NCBI GenBank assembly: GCA_031769625.1
Contig: JAUIMM010002533.1
Span: 62,001-126,000, forward strand
Origin: Taudactylus pleione
Lineage: Eukaryota > Chordata > Amphibia > Anura > Myobatrachidae
Length of the DNA stretch: 64,000 nucleotides
Direction: 5' to 3'
Part shown: positions 12,000-25,700 of the stretch, one piece after another
Position numbering within the stretch: the first letter of the stretch is position 1
Layout of the letters: the number at the start of each line of letters is the position of its first letter
Notes under the pieces: model-generated
The model's input: only the letters and a program-made list of their open reading frames with translations
What the model was told of the DNA's origin: nothing
Databases searched by the model: none
Position numbers and translations under genes: made by a program

Positions 12000-13580
12000 G
12001 CAGGTCACCTGGGCAGACATTAGGCAGGTGAGTCACACATGCAGCGGTCGGACACTGAGCAGGTGATGTGGGCAGACATTAGGCAGGTGAGTCACACATG
12101 CAGATGAGTCACACATGCATCGGTCGGACACTGTGCAGGTGATGTGGGCAGACATTAGGCAGGTGAGTCACACATGCAGCGGTCGGACACTGAGCAGGTG
12201 ATGTGGGCAGACATTAGGCAGGTGAGTCACACATGCAGCGGTCGGACACTGAGCAGGTGATGTGGGCAGACATTAGACAGGTGAGTCACACATGCAGCGG
12301 ACACTGAGCAGGTGACGTAGGCAGACATTAGGCAGGAGAGTCACACATGCAGCGGTCACTGAGCAGGTCACCTGGGCAGACATTAGGCAGGTGAGTCACA
12401 CATCCAGCAGTTGGACACTGGGCAGGTGACGTGGGCAGACATGCAGTGGACACTGAGCAGGTGACGTGGGCAGACATTAGAGGAGAGTTACACATGCAGC
12501 GGTCGGACATTGAGCAGGTCACGTGGTCAGACCTTAGGCAGGTGAGTCACACATGCAGCGGACACTGAGCAGGACACCTGGGCAGACATTAGGCAGGTGA
12601 GTCACACATGCAGCGGACACTGAGCAGGACACCTGGGCAGACATTAGGCAGGTGAGTCACACATGCAGCGGTTGGACACTGAGCAGGTAACGTGGGCAGA
12701 CATTAGGCAGGTGAGTCACACATCCAGCGGTCGGACACTGAGTAGGTCACCTGGGCAGACATTAGGCAGGTGATTCACACATGCATCGGACGGACACTGA
12801 GCAGGTCACCTGGGCAGACATTAGGCAGGTGAGTCACACATGCATCGGTCGGACACTGAGCAGGTGACGTGGGCAGACATTAGGCAGGTGAGTCACACTT
12901 GCAGTGGACACTGAGCAGGTGACGTGGGCAGACATTAGGCAGGTGAGGCACACATGCAATGGACACTCAGCAGGTCATGTGGGCAGACATTAGGCAGGTG
13001 AGTCACACCTGCAGCGGTCACGGAGCAGGTCAGCTGGGCAGACATTAGGCAGGTGAGTCACACATCCAGTGGTCGGTCACTGAGCAGGTGACATGGGCAG
13101 ACATTAGGCAGGTGAGTCACACATGCAGTGGACTCTGAAAAGGTGACGTGGGCAGACATTAGGCAGGTGATTCACACATGCAGTGGACACTCAGCAGGTC
13201 ACGTGGTCAGACCTTAGGCAGGTGAGTCACACATGCAGCGGACACTGAGCAGGACACCTGGGCAGACATTAGCCAGGTGAGTCACACATGCAGCGGACAC
13301 TGAGCAGGACACCTGGCCAGACATTAGGCAGGTGAGTTACACATGCAGCGGTTGGACACTGAGCAGGTAATGTGGGCAGACATTAGGCAGGTGAGTCACA
13401 CATCCAGCGGTCGGACACTGAGCAGGTGACGTGGGCAGACATTAGGCAGGTGAGTCACACATCCAGCGGTCGGACACTGAACAGGTGACGTGGGCAGACA
13501 TTAGGCAGGTGAGTCACACATCCAGCGGTCGGACACTGAGCAGGTGATGTGGGCAGACATTAGGCAGGTGAGTCACACAT
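12000..13580. repeat. Array B long block, copy 1 (offset 5,313 bp)
   Basis: This block of about 1.58 kb, marked by the partial unit CATGCAGATGAGTCACAC at about 12,098, is repeated almost perfectly at 17,313-18,893. In the stretches I compared by eye, the variant units occur in identical order. One difference is a T at 12,743 (AGTAGGTCAC) against a C at 18,056 (AGCAGGTCAC). The alignment ends where this copy has CATCCAGCGG and the other has CATGCAGCGG, near 13,580/18,893. Confidence 0.85.
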
Positions 13581-14329
13581 CCAGCGGTCGGACACTGAGC
13601 AGGTGACGTGGGCAGACATTAGGCAGGTGAGTCACACATGCAGTGGACACTGAGCAGGTGTCGTGGTCAGACATTAGGTAGCTGAGTCAAAATTGCAGTG
13701 GACACTGAGCAGGTGACGTGGGCAGACATTAGGCAGATGAGTCACACATGCAGCTGTCAGACACTGAGCAGGTGACATGGGCAGACATTAGGCAGGAGAG
13801 TCACACATGCATCGGTCGGACACTGAGCAGGTCACCTGGGCAGACATTAGGCAGGTGAGTCACACATGCATCGGTCGGACACTGAGTAGGTGACGTGGGC
13901 AGAAATTAGGCAGGTGAGTCACACATGCAGTGGACACTGAGCAGGTGACGTGGGCAGATATTAGGCAGGTGAGTCACACATCCAGCGGTCGCACACTGAG
14001 CAGGTGAAGTGGGCAGACATTAGGCAGGTGAGTCACACATGCAGCGGTCGGACACAGAGCAGGTGACGTGGGCAGACATTAGGCAGGTGAGTCACACATG
14101 CAGCGGTCGGACACTGAGCAGGTGACGTGGGCAGACATTAGGCAGGTGAGTCACACATGCAGTGGACACTGAACAGGTGACGTGGGCAGACATTAGGCAG
14201 GTGAGTCACACATGCAGTGGACACTGAACAGGTGACGTGGGCAGACATTAGGCAGGTGAGTCACACATGCAGTGGACACTGAGCAGGTTGCATGGGCAGA
14301 CATTAGGCAGGTGAGTCACACATCCAGCG

Positions 14330-16250
14330 GTCGGACACTGAGCAGGTGACGTGGGCAGACATTAGGCAGGTGAGTCACACATGCAGAGGTCGGACACTGA
14401 GCAGGTGACATGGGCATACATTAGGCAGGTGAGTCACACATGCAGTGGACACTGAACAGGTGACGTGGGCAGACATTAGGCAGGTGAGTCACACATGCAG
14501 TGGACACTGAACAGGTGACGTTGGCAGATATTAGGCAGGTTAGTCACATGAAGTGGACACTGAACAGGTGACGTGGGCAGACATTAGGCAGGTGAGTCAC
14601 ACATGCAGTGGACACTGAGCAGGTGTCGTGGTCAGACATCAGGTAGCTGAGTCAAAAATACAGTGGACACTGAGCAGGTGACGTGGGCAGACATTAGGCA
14701 GATGAGCCACACATGCAGCTGTCAGACACTGAGCAGGTGACGTGGGCAGACATTAGGCAGGAGAGTCACACATGCAGCGTTCGGACACTGAGCAGGTGAT
14801 GTGGGCAGACATTAGACAGGTGAGTCACACATGCAGCGGACACTGAGCAGGTGACGTAGGCAGACATTAGGCTGGAGAGTCACACATGCAGCAGTCACTG
14901 AGCAGGTCACCTGGGCAGACATTAGGCAGGTGAGTCACACATCCAGCAGTCGGACACTGGGCAGGTGACGTGGGCAGACATGCAGTGGACACTGAACAGG
15001 TGACGTGGGCAGACATTAGGCAGGTGAGTCACACATCCAGCGATCGGACACTGAGCAGGTGACGTGGGCAGACATTAGGCAGGTGAGTCACACATGCAGC
15101 GGTCGGACACTGAACAGGTGACGTGGGCAGACATTAGGCAGGTGAGTCACACATCCAGCGATCGGACACTGAGCAGGTGACGTGGGCAGACATTAGGCAG
15201 GTGAGTCACACATGCAGTGGACACTGAACAGGTGACGTGGGCAGACATTAGGCAGGTGAGTCACACATGCAGTGGACACTGAACAGGTGACGTGGGCAGA
15301 CATTAGGCAGGTGAGTCACACATGCAGTGGACACTGAGCAGGTTGCATGGGCAGACATTAGGCAGGTGAGTCACACATCCAGCGGTCGGACACTGAGCAG
15401 GTGACGTGGGCAGACATTAGGCAGGTGAGTCACACATGCAGAGGTCGGACACTGAGCAGGTGACATGGGCATACATTAGGCAGGTGAGTCACACATGCAG
15501 TGGACACTGAACAGGTGACGTGGGCAGACATTAGGCAGGTGAGTCACACATGCAGTGGACACTGAACAGGTGACGTTGGCAGATATTAGGCAGGTTAGTC
15601 ACATGAAGTGGACACTGAACAGGTGACGTGGGCAGACATTAGGCAGGTGAGTCACACATGCAGTGGACACTGAGCAGGTGTCGTGGTCAGACATCAGGTA
15701 GCTGAGTCAAAAATACAGTGGACACTGAGCAGGTGACGTGGGCAGACATTAGGCAGATGAGCCACACATGCAGCTGTCAGACACTGAGCAGGTGACGTGG
15801 GCAGACATTAGGCAGGAGAGTCACACATGCATCGGTCGGACACTGAGCAGGTCACCTGGGCACACATTAGGTAGGTGAGTCACACATGCATCGGTCGGAC
15901 ACTGAGCAGGTGATGTGGGCAGACATTAGGCAGGTGAGCCACACATGCAGCGGTCGGACACTGAGCAGGTGATGTGGGCAGACATTAGGCTGGTGAGTCA
16001 CACATGCAGCGTTCGGACACTGAGCAGGTGATGTGGGCAGACATTAGACAGGTGAGTCACACATGCAGCGGACACTGAGCAGGTGACGTAGGCAGACATT
16101 AGGCTGGAGAGTCACACATGCAGCAGTCACTGAGCAGGTCACCTGGGCATACATTAGGCAGGTGAGTCACACATCCAGCAGTCGGACACTGGGCAGGTGA
16201 CGTGGGCAGACATGCAGTGGACACTGAACAGGTGACGTGGGCAGACATTA
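14330..16250. repeat. Array B tandem block, about 1,055-bp period
   Basis: The marker AGGTAGCTGAGTC within ATCAGGTAGCTGAGTCAAA occurs at 14,641 and 15,696, an offset of 1,055 bp. The neighbouring units match: the TTGCATGGGC unit, the CATACATTAGG unit, the GTTGGCAGATATTAGG unit, and GTCACATGAAGTGG. The same run of markers recurs inside the 2,048-bp blocks to the right, so this local duplication appears to be an earlier step in building those larger repeats. Boundaries are approximate. Confidence 0.7.
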
Positions 16251-17312
16251 GGCAGGTGAGTCACACATCCAGCGATCGGACACTGAGCAGGTGACGTGGG
16301 CAGACATTAGGCAGGTGAGTCACACATCCAGTGGTCGGACACTGAGCAGGTGACGTGGGCAGACATTAGGCAGGTGAGTCACACATGCAGTGGACACTGA
16401 GCAGGTCACCTGGGTAGACATTAGGCAGGAGAATTACACATGCAGCGGTCGGACACTGAGCAGGTGACGTGGGCAGACATTAGAGGAAAGTTACTCATGC
16501 AGCGGTCGGACATTGAGCAGGTCACGTGGTCAGACCTTAGGCAGGTGAGTCACACATCCAGTGGTCGGACACTGAGCAGGTGACGTGGGCAGACATTAGG
16601 CAGGTGAGTCACACATGCAGCGGACACTGAGCAGGACACCTGGGCAGACATTAGGCAGGTGAGTCACACATGCAGCGGACACTGAGCAGGACACCTGGGC
16701 AGACATTAGGCAGGTGAGTCACACATGCAGCGGTTGGACACTGAGCAGGTAACGTGGGCAGACATTAGGCAGGTGAGTCAAACATCCAGCGGTCGGACAC
16801 TGAGCAGGTCACCTGGGCAGACATTAGGCAGGTGAGTCACACATGCATCGGTCAGACACTGAGCAGGTCACCTGGGCAGACATTAGGAAGGTGAGTCACA
16901 TATGCATCGGTCGGACACTGAGCAGGTGATGTGGGCAGACATTAGACAGGTGAGTCTCACATGCAGCGGACACTGAGCAGGTGACGGGGGCAGACATTAG
17001 GCAGGTGAGTCACACTTGCAGTGGACACTGAGCAGGTGACATGGGCAGACATTAGGCAGGTGAGTCACATGCAATGGACACTCAGCAGGTCATGTGGGCA
17101 GACATTAGGCAGGTGAGTCACACCTGCAGCGGTCACTGAGCAGGTCACCTGGGCAGACATTAGGCAGGTGAGTCACACATCCAGTGGTCGGTCACTGAGC
17201 AGGTGACATGGGCAGACATTAGGCAGGTGAGTCACACATGCAGTGGACACTGAGCAGGTGACATGGGCAGACATTAGGCAGGTGAGTCACACATGCATCG
17301 GTCGGACACTGA

Positions 17313-18893
17313 GCAGGTCACCTGGGCAGACATTAGGCAGGTGAGTCACACATGCAGCGGTCGGACACTGAGCAGGTGATGTGGGCAGACATTAGGCAGG
17401 TGAGTCACACATGCAGATGAGTCACACATGCATCGGTCGGACACTGTGCAGGTGATGTGGGCAGACATTAGGCAGGTGAGTCACACATGCAGCGGTCGGA
17501 CACTGAGCAGGTGATGTGGGCAGACATTAGGCAGGTGAGTCACACATGCAGCGGTCGGACACTGAGCAGGTGATGTGGGCAGACATTAGACAGGTGAGTC
17601 ACACATGCAGCGGACACTGAGCAGGTGACGTAGGCAGACATTAGGCAGGAGAGTCACACATGCAGCGGTCACTGAGCAGGTCACCTGGGCAGACATTAGG
17701 CAGGTGAGTCACACATCCAGCAGTTGGACACTGGGCAGGTGACGTGGGCAGACATGCAGTGGACACTGAGCAGGTGACGTGGGCAGACATTAGAGGAGAG
17801 TTACACATGCAGCGGTCGGACATTGAGCAGGTCACGTGGTCAGACCTTAGGCAGGTGAGTCACACATGCAGCGGACACTGAGCAGGACACCTGGGCAGAC
17901 ATTAGGCAGGTGAGTCACACATGCAGCGGACACTGAGCAGGACACCTGGGCAGACATTAGGCAGGTGAGTCACACATGCAGCGGTTGGACACTGAGCAGG
18001 TAACGTGGGCAGACATTAGGCAGGTGAGTCACACATCCAGCGGTCGGACACTGAGCAGGTCACCTGGGCAGACATTAGGCAGGTGATTCACACATGCATC
18101 GGACGGACACTGAGCAGGTCACCTGGGCAGACATTAGGCAGGTGAGTCACACATGCATCGGTCGGACACTGAGCAGGTGACGTGGGCAGACATTAGGCAG
18201 GTGAGTCACACTTGCAGTGGACACTGAGCAGGTGACGTGGGCAGACATTAGGCAGGTGAGGCACACATGCAATGGACACTCAGCAGGTCATGTGGGCAGA
18301 CATTAGGCAGGTGAGTCACACCTGCAGCGGTCACGGAGCAGGTCAGCTGGGCAGACATTAGGCAGGTGAGTCACACATCCAGTGGTCGGTCACTGAGCAG
18401 GTGACATGGGCAGACATTAGGCAGGTGAGTCACACATGCAGTGGACTCTGAAAAGGTGACGTGGGCAGACATTAGGCAGGTGATTCACACATGCAGTGGA
18501 CACTCAGCAGGTCACGTGGTCAGACCTTAGGCAGGTGAGTCACACATGCAGCGGACACTGAGCAGGACACCTGGGCAGACATTAGCCAGGTGAGTCACAC
18601 ATGCAGCGGACACTGAGCAGGACACCTGGCCAGACATTAGGCAGGTGAGTTACACATGCAGCGGTTGGACACTGAGCAGGTAATGTGGGCAGACATTAGG
18701 CAGGTGAGTCACACATCCAGCGGTCGGACACTGAGCAGGTGACGTGGGCAGACATTAGGCAGGTGAGTCACACATCCAGCGGTCGGACACTGAACAGGTG
18801 ACGTGGGCAGACATTAGGCAGGTGAGTCACACATCCAGCGGTCGGACACTGAGCAGGTGATGTGGGCAGACATTAGGCAGGTGAGTCACACAT
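17313..18893. repeat. Array B long block, copy 2 (offset 5,313 bp)
   Basis: This is the second copy of the 12,000-13,580 block, in the same orientation and with the same unit order. It shares the CAGATGAGTC partial unit (17,414), the ATTAGAGGAGAGTTAC unit, the GGTCAGACCTTAGG unit and the CATCGGACGGAC unit. The near identity over 1.5 kb, against much greater divergence between random units, means the block duplicated recently as one piece. Confidence 0.85.
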
Positions 18894-21800
18894 GCAGCGG
18901 TCGGACACTGAGCAGGTGATGTGGGCAGACATTAGACAGGTGAGTCACACATGCAGCGGACACTGAGCAGGTGACGTAGGCAGACATTAGGCAGGAGAGT
19001 CACACATGCAGCGGTCACTGAGCAGGTCACCTGGGCAGACATTAGGCAGGTGAGTCACACATCCAGCGATCGGACACTGAGCAGGTGACGTGGGCAGACA
19101 TTAGGCAGGTGAGTCACACATCCAGTGGTCGGACACTGAGCAGGTGACGTGGGCAGACATTAGGCAGGTGAGTCACACATGCAGTGGACACTGAGCAGGT
19201 CACCTGGGTAGACATTAGGCAGGAGAATTACACATGCAGCGGTCGGACACTGAGCAGGTGGCGTGGGCAGACATTAGAGGAAAGTTACTCATGCAGCGGT
19301 CGGACATTGAGCAGGTCACGTGGTCAGACCTTAGGCAGGTGAGTCACACATCCAGTGGTCGGACACTGAGCAGGTGACGTGGGCAGACATTAGGCAGGTG
19401 AGTCACACATGCAGTGGACACTGAGCAGGTGTCGTGGTCAGACATTAGGTAGCTGAGTCAAAATTGCAGTGGACACTGAGCAGGTGACGTGGGCAGACAT
19501 TAGGCAGATGAGTCACACATGCAGCTGTCAGACACTGAGCAGGTGACATGGGCAGACATTAGGCAGGAGAGTCACACATGCATCGGTCGGACACTGAGCA
19601 GGTCACCTGGGCAGACATTAGGCAGGTGAGTCACACATGCATCGGTCGGACACTGAGTAGGTGACGTGGGCAGAAATTAGGCAGGTGAGTCACACATGCA
19701 GTGGACACTGAGCAGGTGACGTGGGCAGATATTAGGCAGGTGAGTCACACATCCAGCGGTCGCACACTGAGCAGGTGAAGTGGGCAGACATTAGGCAGGT
19801 GAGTCACACATGCAGCGGTCGGACACTGAGCAGGTGACGTGGGCAGACATTAGGCAGGTGAGTCACACATGCAGCGGTCGGACACTGAGCAGGTGACGTG
19901 GGCAGACATTAGGCAGGTGAGTCACACATGCAGTGGACACTGAACAGGTGACGTGGGCAGACATTAGGCAGGTGAGTCACACATGCAGTGGACACTGAAC
20001 AGGTGACGTGGGCAGACATTAGGCAGGTGAGTCACACATGCAGTGGACACTGAGCAGGTTGCATGGGCAGACATTAGGCAGGTGAGTCACACATCCAGCG
20101 GTCGGACACTGAGCAGGTGACGTGGGCAGACATTAGGCAGGTGAGTCACACATGCAGAGGTCGGACACTGAGCAGGTGACATGGGCATACATTAGGCAGG
20201 TGAGTCACACATGCAGTGGACACTGAACAGGTGACGTGGGCAGACATTAGGCAGGTGAGTCACACATGCAGTGGACACTGAACAGGTGACGTTGGCAGAT
20301 ATTAGGCAGGTTAGTCACATGAAGTGGACACTGAACAGGTGACGTGGGCAGACATTAGGCAGGTGAGTCACACATGCAGTGGACACTGAGCAGGTGTCGT
20401 GGTCAGACATCAGGTAGCTGAGTCAAAAATACAGTGGACACTGAGCAGGTGACGTGGGCAGACATTAGGCAGATGAGCCACACATGCAGCTGTCAGACAC
20501 TGAGCAGGTGACGTGGGCAGACATTAGGCAGGAGAGTCACACATGCAGCGTTCGGACACTGAGCAGGTGATGTGGGCAGACATTAGACAGGTGAGTCACA
20601 CATGCAGCGGACACTGAGCAGGTGACGTAGGCAGACATTAGGCTGGAGAGTCACACATGCAGCAGTCACTGAGCAGGTCACCTGGGCAGACATTAGGCAG
20701 GTGAGTCACACCTGCAGCGGTCACTGAGCAGGTCACCTGGGCAGACATTAGGCAGGTGAGTCACACATCCAGTGGTCGGTCACTGAGCAGGTGACATGGG
20801 CAGACATTAGGCAGGTGAGTCACACATGCAGTGGACACTGAGCAGGTGACATGGGCAGACATTAGGCAGGTGAGTCACACATGCATCGGTCGGACACTGA
20901 GCAGGTCACCTGGGCAGACATTAGGCAGGTGAGTCACACATGCAGCGGTCGGACACTGAGCAGGTGATGTGGGCAGACATTAGACAGGTGAGTCACACAT
21001 GCAGCGGACACTGAGCAGGTGACGTAGGCAGACATTAGGCAGGAGAGTCACACATGCAGCGGTCACTGAGCAGGTCACCTGGGCAGACATTAGGCAGGTG
21101 AGTCACACATCCAGCGATCGGACACTGAGCAGGTGACGTGGGCAGACATTAGGCAGGTGAGTCACACATCCAGTGGTCGGACACTGAGCAGGTGACGTGG
21201 GCAGACATTAGGCAGGTGAGTCACACATGCAGTGGACACTGAGCAGGTCACCTGGGTAGACATTAGGCAGGAGAATTACACATGCAGCGGTCGGACACTG
21301 AGCAGGTGGCGTGGGCAGACATTAGAGGAAAGTTACTCATGCAGCGGTCGGACATTGAGCAGGTCACGTGGTCAGACCTTAGGCAGGTGAGTCACACATC
21401 CAGTGGTCGGACACTGAGCAGGTGACGTGGGCAGACATTAGGCAGGTGAGTCACACATGCAGTGGACACTGAGCAGGTGTCGTGGTCAGACATTAGGTAG
21501 CTGAGTCAAAATTGCAGTGGACACTGAGCAGGTGACGTGGGCAGACATTAGGCAGATGAGTCACACATGCAGCTGTCAGACACTGAGCAGGTGACATGGG
21601 CAGACATTAGGCAGGAGAGTCACACATGCATCGGTCGGACACTGAGCAGGTCACCTGGGCAGACATTAGGCAGGTGAGTCACACATGCATCGGTCGGACA
21701 CTGAGTAGGTGACGTGGGCAGAAATTAGGCAGGTGAGTCACACATGCAGTGGACACTGAGCAGGTGACGTGGGCAGATATTAGGCAGGTGAGTCACACAT

Positions 21801-22760
21801 CCAGCGGTCGCACACTGAGCAGGTGAAGTGGGCAGACATTAGGCAGGTGAGTCACACATGCAGCGGTCGGACACTGAGCAGGTGACGTGGGCAGACATTA
21901 GGCAGGTGAGTCACACATGCAGCGGTCGGACACTGAGCAGGTGACGTGGGCAGACATTAGGCAGGTGAGTCACACATGCAGTGGACACTGAACAGGTGAC
22001 GTGGGCAGACATTAGGCAGGTGAGTCACACATGCAGTGGACACTGAACAGGTGACGTGGGCAGACATTAGGCAGGTGAGTCACACATGCAGTGGACACTG
22101 AGCAGGTTGCATGGGCAGACATTAGGCAGGTGAGTCACACATCCAGCGGTCGGACACTGAGCAGGTGACGTGGGCAGACATTAGGCAGGTGAGTCACACA
22201 TGCAGAGGTCGGACACTGAGCAGGTGACATGGGCATACATTAGGCAGGTGAGTCACACATGCAGTGGACACTGAACAGGTGACGTGGGCAGACATTAGGC
22301 AGGTGAGTCACACATGCAGTGGACACTGAACAGGTGACGTTGGCAGATATTAGGCAGGTTAGTCACATGAAGTGGACACTGAACAGGTGACGTGGGCAGA
22401 CATTAGGCAGGTGAGTCACACATGCAGTGGACACTGAGCAGGTGTCGTGGTCAGACATCAGGTAGCTGAGTCAAAAATACAGTGGACACTGAGCAGGTGA
22501 CGTGGGCAGACATTAGGCAGATGAGCCACACATGCAGCTGTCAGACACTGAGCAGGTGACGTGGGCAGACATTAGGCAGGAGAGTCACACATGCAGCGTT
22601 CGGACACTGAGCAGGTGATGTGGGCAGACATTAGACAGGTGAGTCACACATGCAGCGGACACTGAGCAGGTGACGTAGGCAGACATTAGGCTGGAGAGTC
22701 ACACATGCAGCAGTCACTGAGCAGGTCACCTGGGCAGACATTAGGCAGGTGAGTCACACA
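18870..22760. repeat. Array B tandem higher-order repeat, 2,048-bp period
   Basis: Unit order in about 18,870-20,712 repeats at about 20,918-22,760 with a constant offset of 2,048 bp. Three markers support this: ACATTAGGTAGCTGAGTC (19,442 and 21,490), TCAGGTAGCTGAGTC (about 20,411 and 22,459) and the TCGGACACTG-GATGTGGG unit (18,901 and 20,949). The copies diverge after 20,712/22,760, where one reads CACCTGCAGCGG and the other CATCCAGCAG. Related shorter blocks with the same marker lie near 14,640, 15,696 and 23,456. Confidence 0.85.
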
Positions 22761-25700
22761 TCCAGCAGTCGGACACTGGGCAGGTGACGTGGGCAGACAT
22801 GCAGTGGACACTGAACAGGTGACATGGGCAGACATTAGGCAGGTGAGTCACACATCCAGCGATCGGACACTGAGCAGGTGACGTGGGCAGACATTAGGCA
22901 GGTGAGTCACACATGCAGCGGTCGGACACTGAGCAGGTGACGTGGGCAGACATTAGGCAGGTGAGTCACACATGCAGTGGACACTGAACAGGTGACGTGG
23001 GCAGACATTAGGCAGGTGAGTCACACATGCAGTGGACACTGAACAGGTGACGTGGGCAGACATTAGGCAGGTGAGTCACACATGCAGTGGACACTGAGCA
23101 GGTTGCATGGGCAGACATTAGGCAGGTGAGTCACACATCCAGCGGTCGGACACTGAGCAGGTGACGTGGGCAGACATTAGGCAGGTGAGTCACACATGCA
23201 GAGGTCGGACACTGAGCAGGTGACATGGGCATACATTAGGCAGGTGAGTCACACATGCAGTGGACACTGAACAGGTGACGTGGGCAGACATTAGGCAGGT
23301 GAGTCACACATGCAGTGGACACTGAATAGGTGACGTTGACAGATATTAGGCAGGTTAGTCACATGAAGTGGACACTGAACAGGTGACGTGGGCAGACATT
23401 AGGCAGGTGAGTCACACATGCAGTGGACACTGAGCAGGTGTCGTGGTCAGACATCAGGTAGCTGAGTCAAAAATACAGTGGACACTGAGCAGGTGACGTG
23501 GGCAGACATTAGGCAGATGAGCCACACATGCAGCTGTCAGACACTGAGCAGGTGACGTGGGCAGACATTAGGCAGGAGAGTCACACATGCATCGGTCGGA
23601 CACTGAGCAGGTCACCTGGGCACACATTAGGTAGGTGAGTCACACATGCATCGGTCGGACACTGAGCAGGTGATGTGGGCAGACATTAGGCAGGTGAGCC
23701 ACACATGCAGCGGTCGGACACTGAGCAGGTGATGTGGGCAGACATTAGGCTGGTGAGTCACACATGCAGCGTTCGGACACTGAGCAGGTGATGTGGGCAG
23801 ACATTAGACAGGTGAGTCACACATGCAGCGGACACTGAGCAGGTGACGTAGGCAGACATTAGGCTGGAGAGTCACACATGCAGCGGTCACTGAGCAGGTC
23901 ACCTGGGCAGACATTAGGCAGGTGAGTCACACATCCAGCAGTCGGACACTGGGCAGGTGACGTGGGCAGACATGCAGTGGACACTGAACAGGTGACGTGG
24001 GCAGACATTAGGCAGGTGAGTCACACATCCAGCGATCGGACACTGAGCAGGTGACGTGGGCAGACATTAGGCAGGTGAGTCACACATCCAGTGGTCGGAC
24101 ACTGAGCAGGTGACGTGGGCAGACATTAGGCAGGTGAGTCACACATGCAGTGGACACTGAGCAGGTCACCTGGGTAGACATTAGGCAGGAGAATTACACA
24201 TGCAGCGGTCGGACACTGAGCAGGTGACGTGGGCAGACATTAGAGGAAAGTTACTCATGCAGCGGTCGGACATTGAGCAGGTCACGTGGTCAGACCTTAG
24301 GCAGGTGAGTCACACATCCAGTGGTCGGACACTGAGCAGGTGACGTGGGCAGACATTAGGCAGGTGAGTCACACATGCAGCGGACACTGAGCAGGACACC
24401 TGGGCAGACATTAGGCAGGTGAGTCACACATGCAGCGGACACTGAGCAGGACACCTGGGCAGACATTAGGCAGGTGAGTCACACATGCAGCGGTTGGACA
24501 CTGAGCAGGTAACGTGGGCAGACATTAGGCAGGTGAGTCAAACATCCAGCGGTCGGACACTGAGCAGGTCACCTGGGCAGACATTAGGCAGGTGAGTCAC
24601 ACATGCATCGGTCAGACACTGAGCAGGTCACCTGGGCAGACATTAGGAAGGTGAGTCACACATGCATCGGTCGGACACTGAGCAGGTGATGTGGGCAGAC
24701 ATTAGACAGGTGAGTCTCACATGCAGCGGACACTGAGCAGGTGACGGGGGCAGACATTAGGCAGGTGAGTCACACTTGCAGTGGACACTGAGCAGGTGAC
24801 ATGGGCAGACATTAGGCAGGTGAGTCACATGCAATGGACACTCAGCAGGTCATGTGGGCAGACATTAGGCAGGTGAGTCACACCTGCAGCGGTCACTGAG
24901 CAGGTCACCTGGGCAGACATTAGGCAGGTGAGTCACACATCCAGTGGTCGGTCACTGAGCAGGTGACATGGGCAGACATTAGGCAGGTGAGTCACACATG
25001 CAGTGGACACTGAGCAGGTGACATGGGCAGACATTAGGCAGGTGAGTCACACATGCAGCGGACACTGAGCAGGACACCTGGGCAGACATTAGGCAGGTGA
25101 GTCACACATGCAGCGGACACTGAGCAGGACACCTGGGCAGACATTAGGCAGGTGAGTCACACATGCAGCGGTTGGACACTGAGCAGGTAATGTGGGCAGA
25201 CATTAGGCAGGTGAGTCACACATCCAGTGGTCGGACACTGAGCAGTTCACCTGGGCAGACATTAGGCAGGAGAATCACACATCCAGTGGCCATAGAGCAG
25301 GTGACATGGGTAGACATTAGGCAGGTGAGTCACAAATCCAGCGGTCGGACACAGAGCAGGTGACGTGGGCAGACATTAGGCAGGTGAGTCACACATCCAG
25401 TGGCCGGACACTGAGCAGGTGACGTGGGCAGACATTAGGCAGGTGAGTCACACATGCAGTGGACACTGAACAGGTGACGTGGGCAGACATTAGGCAGGTG
25501 AGTCACACATGCAGTGGACACTGAACAGGTGACATGGGCAGACATTAGGCAGGTGAGTCACACATGCAGTGGACACTGAGCAGGTGACGTGGGCAGACAT
25601 TAGGCAGGTGAGTCACACATGCAGCTGTAAGACACTGAGCAGGTCACCTGGGCAGTCATTAGGCAGGTGAGTCACACATGCATCGGTCGGACACTGAGCA

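Noticed and set aside
25163..25363. 66-residue plus-strand open frame in array B
   Set aside because: It follows three to four satellite units that happen to lack stops because of local 55/59-bp unit lengths. The same peptide motifs appear in other frames elsewhere in the array.
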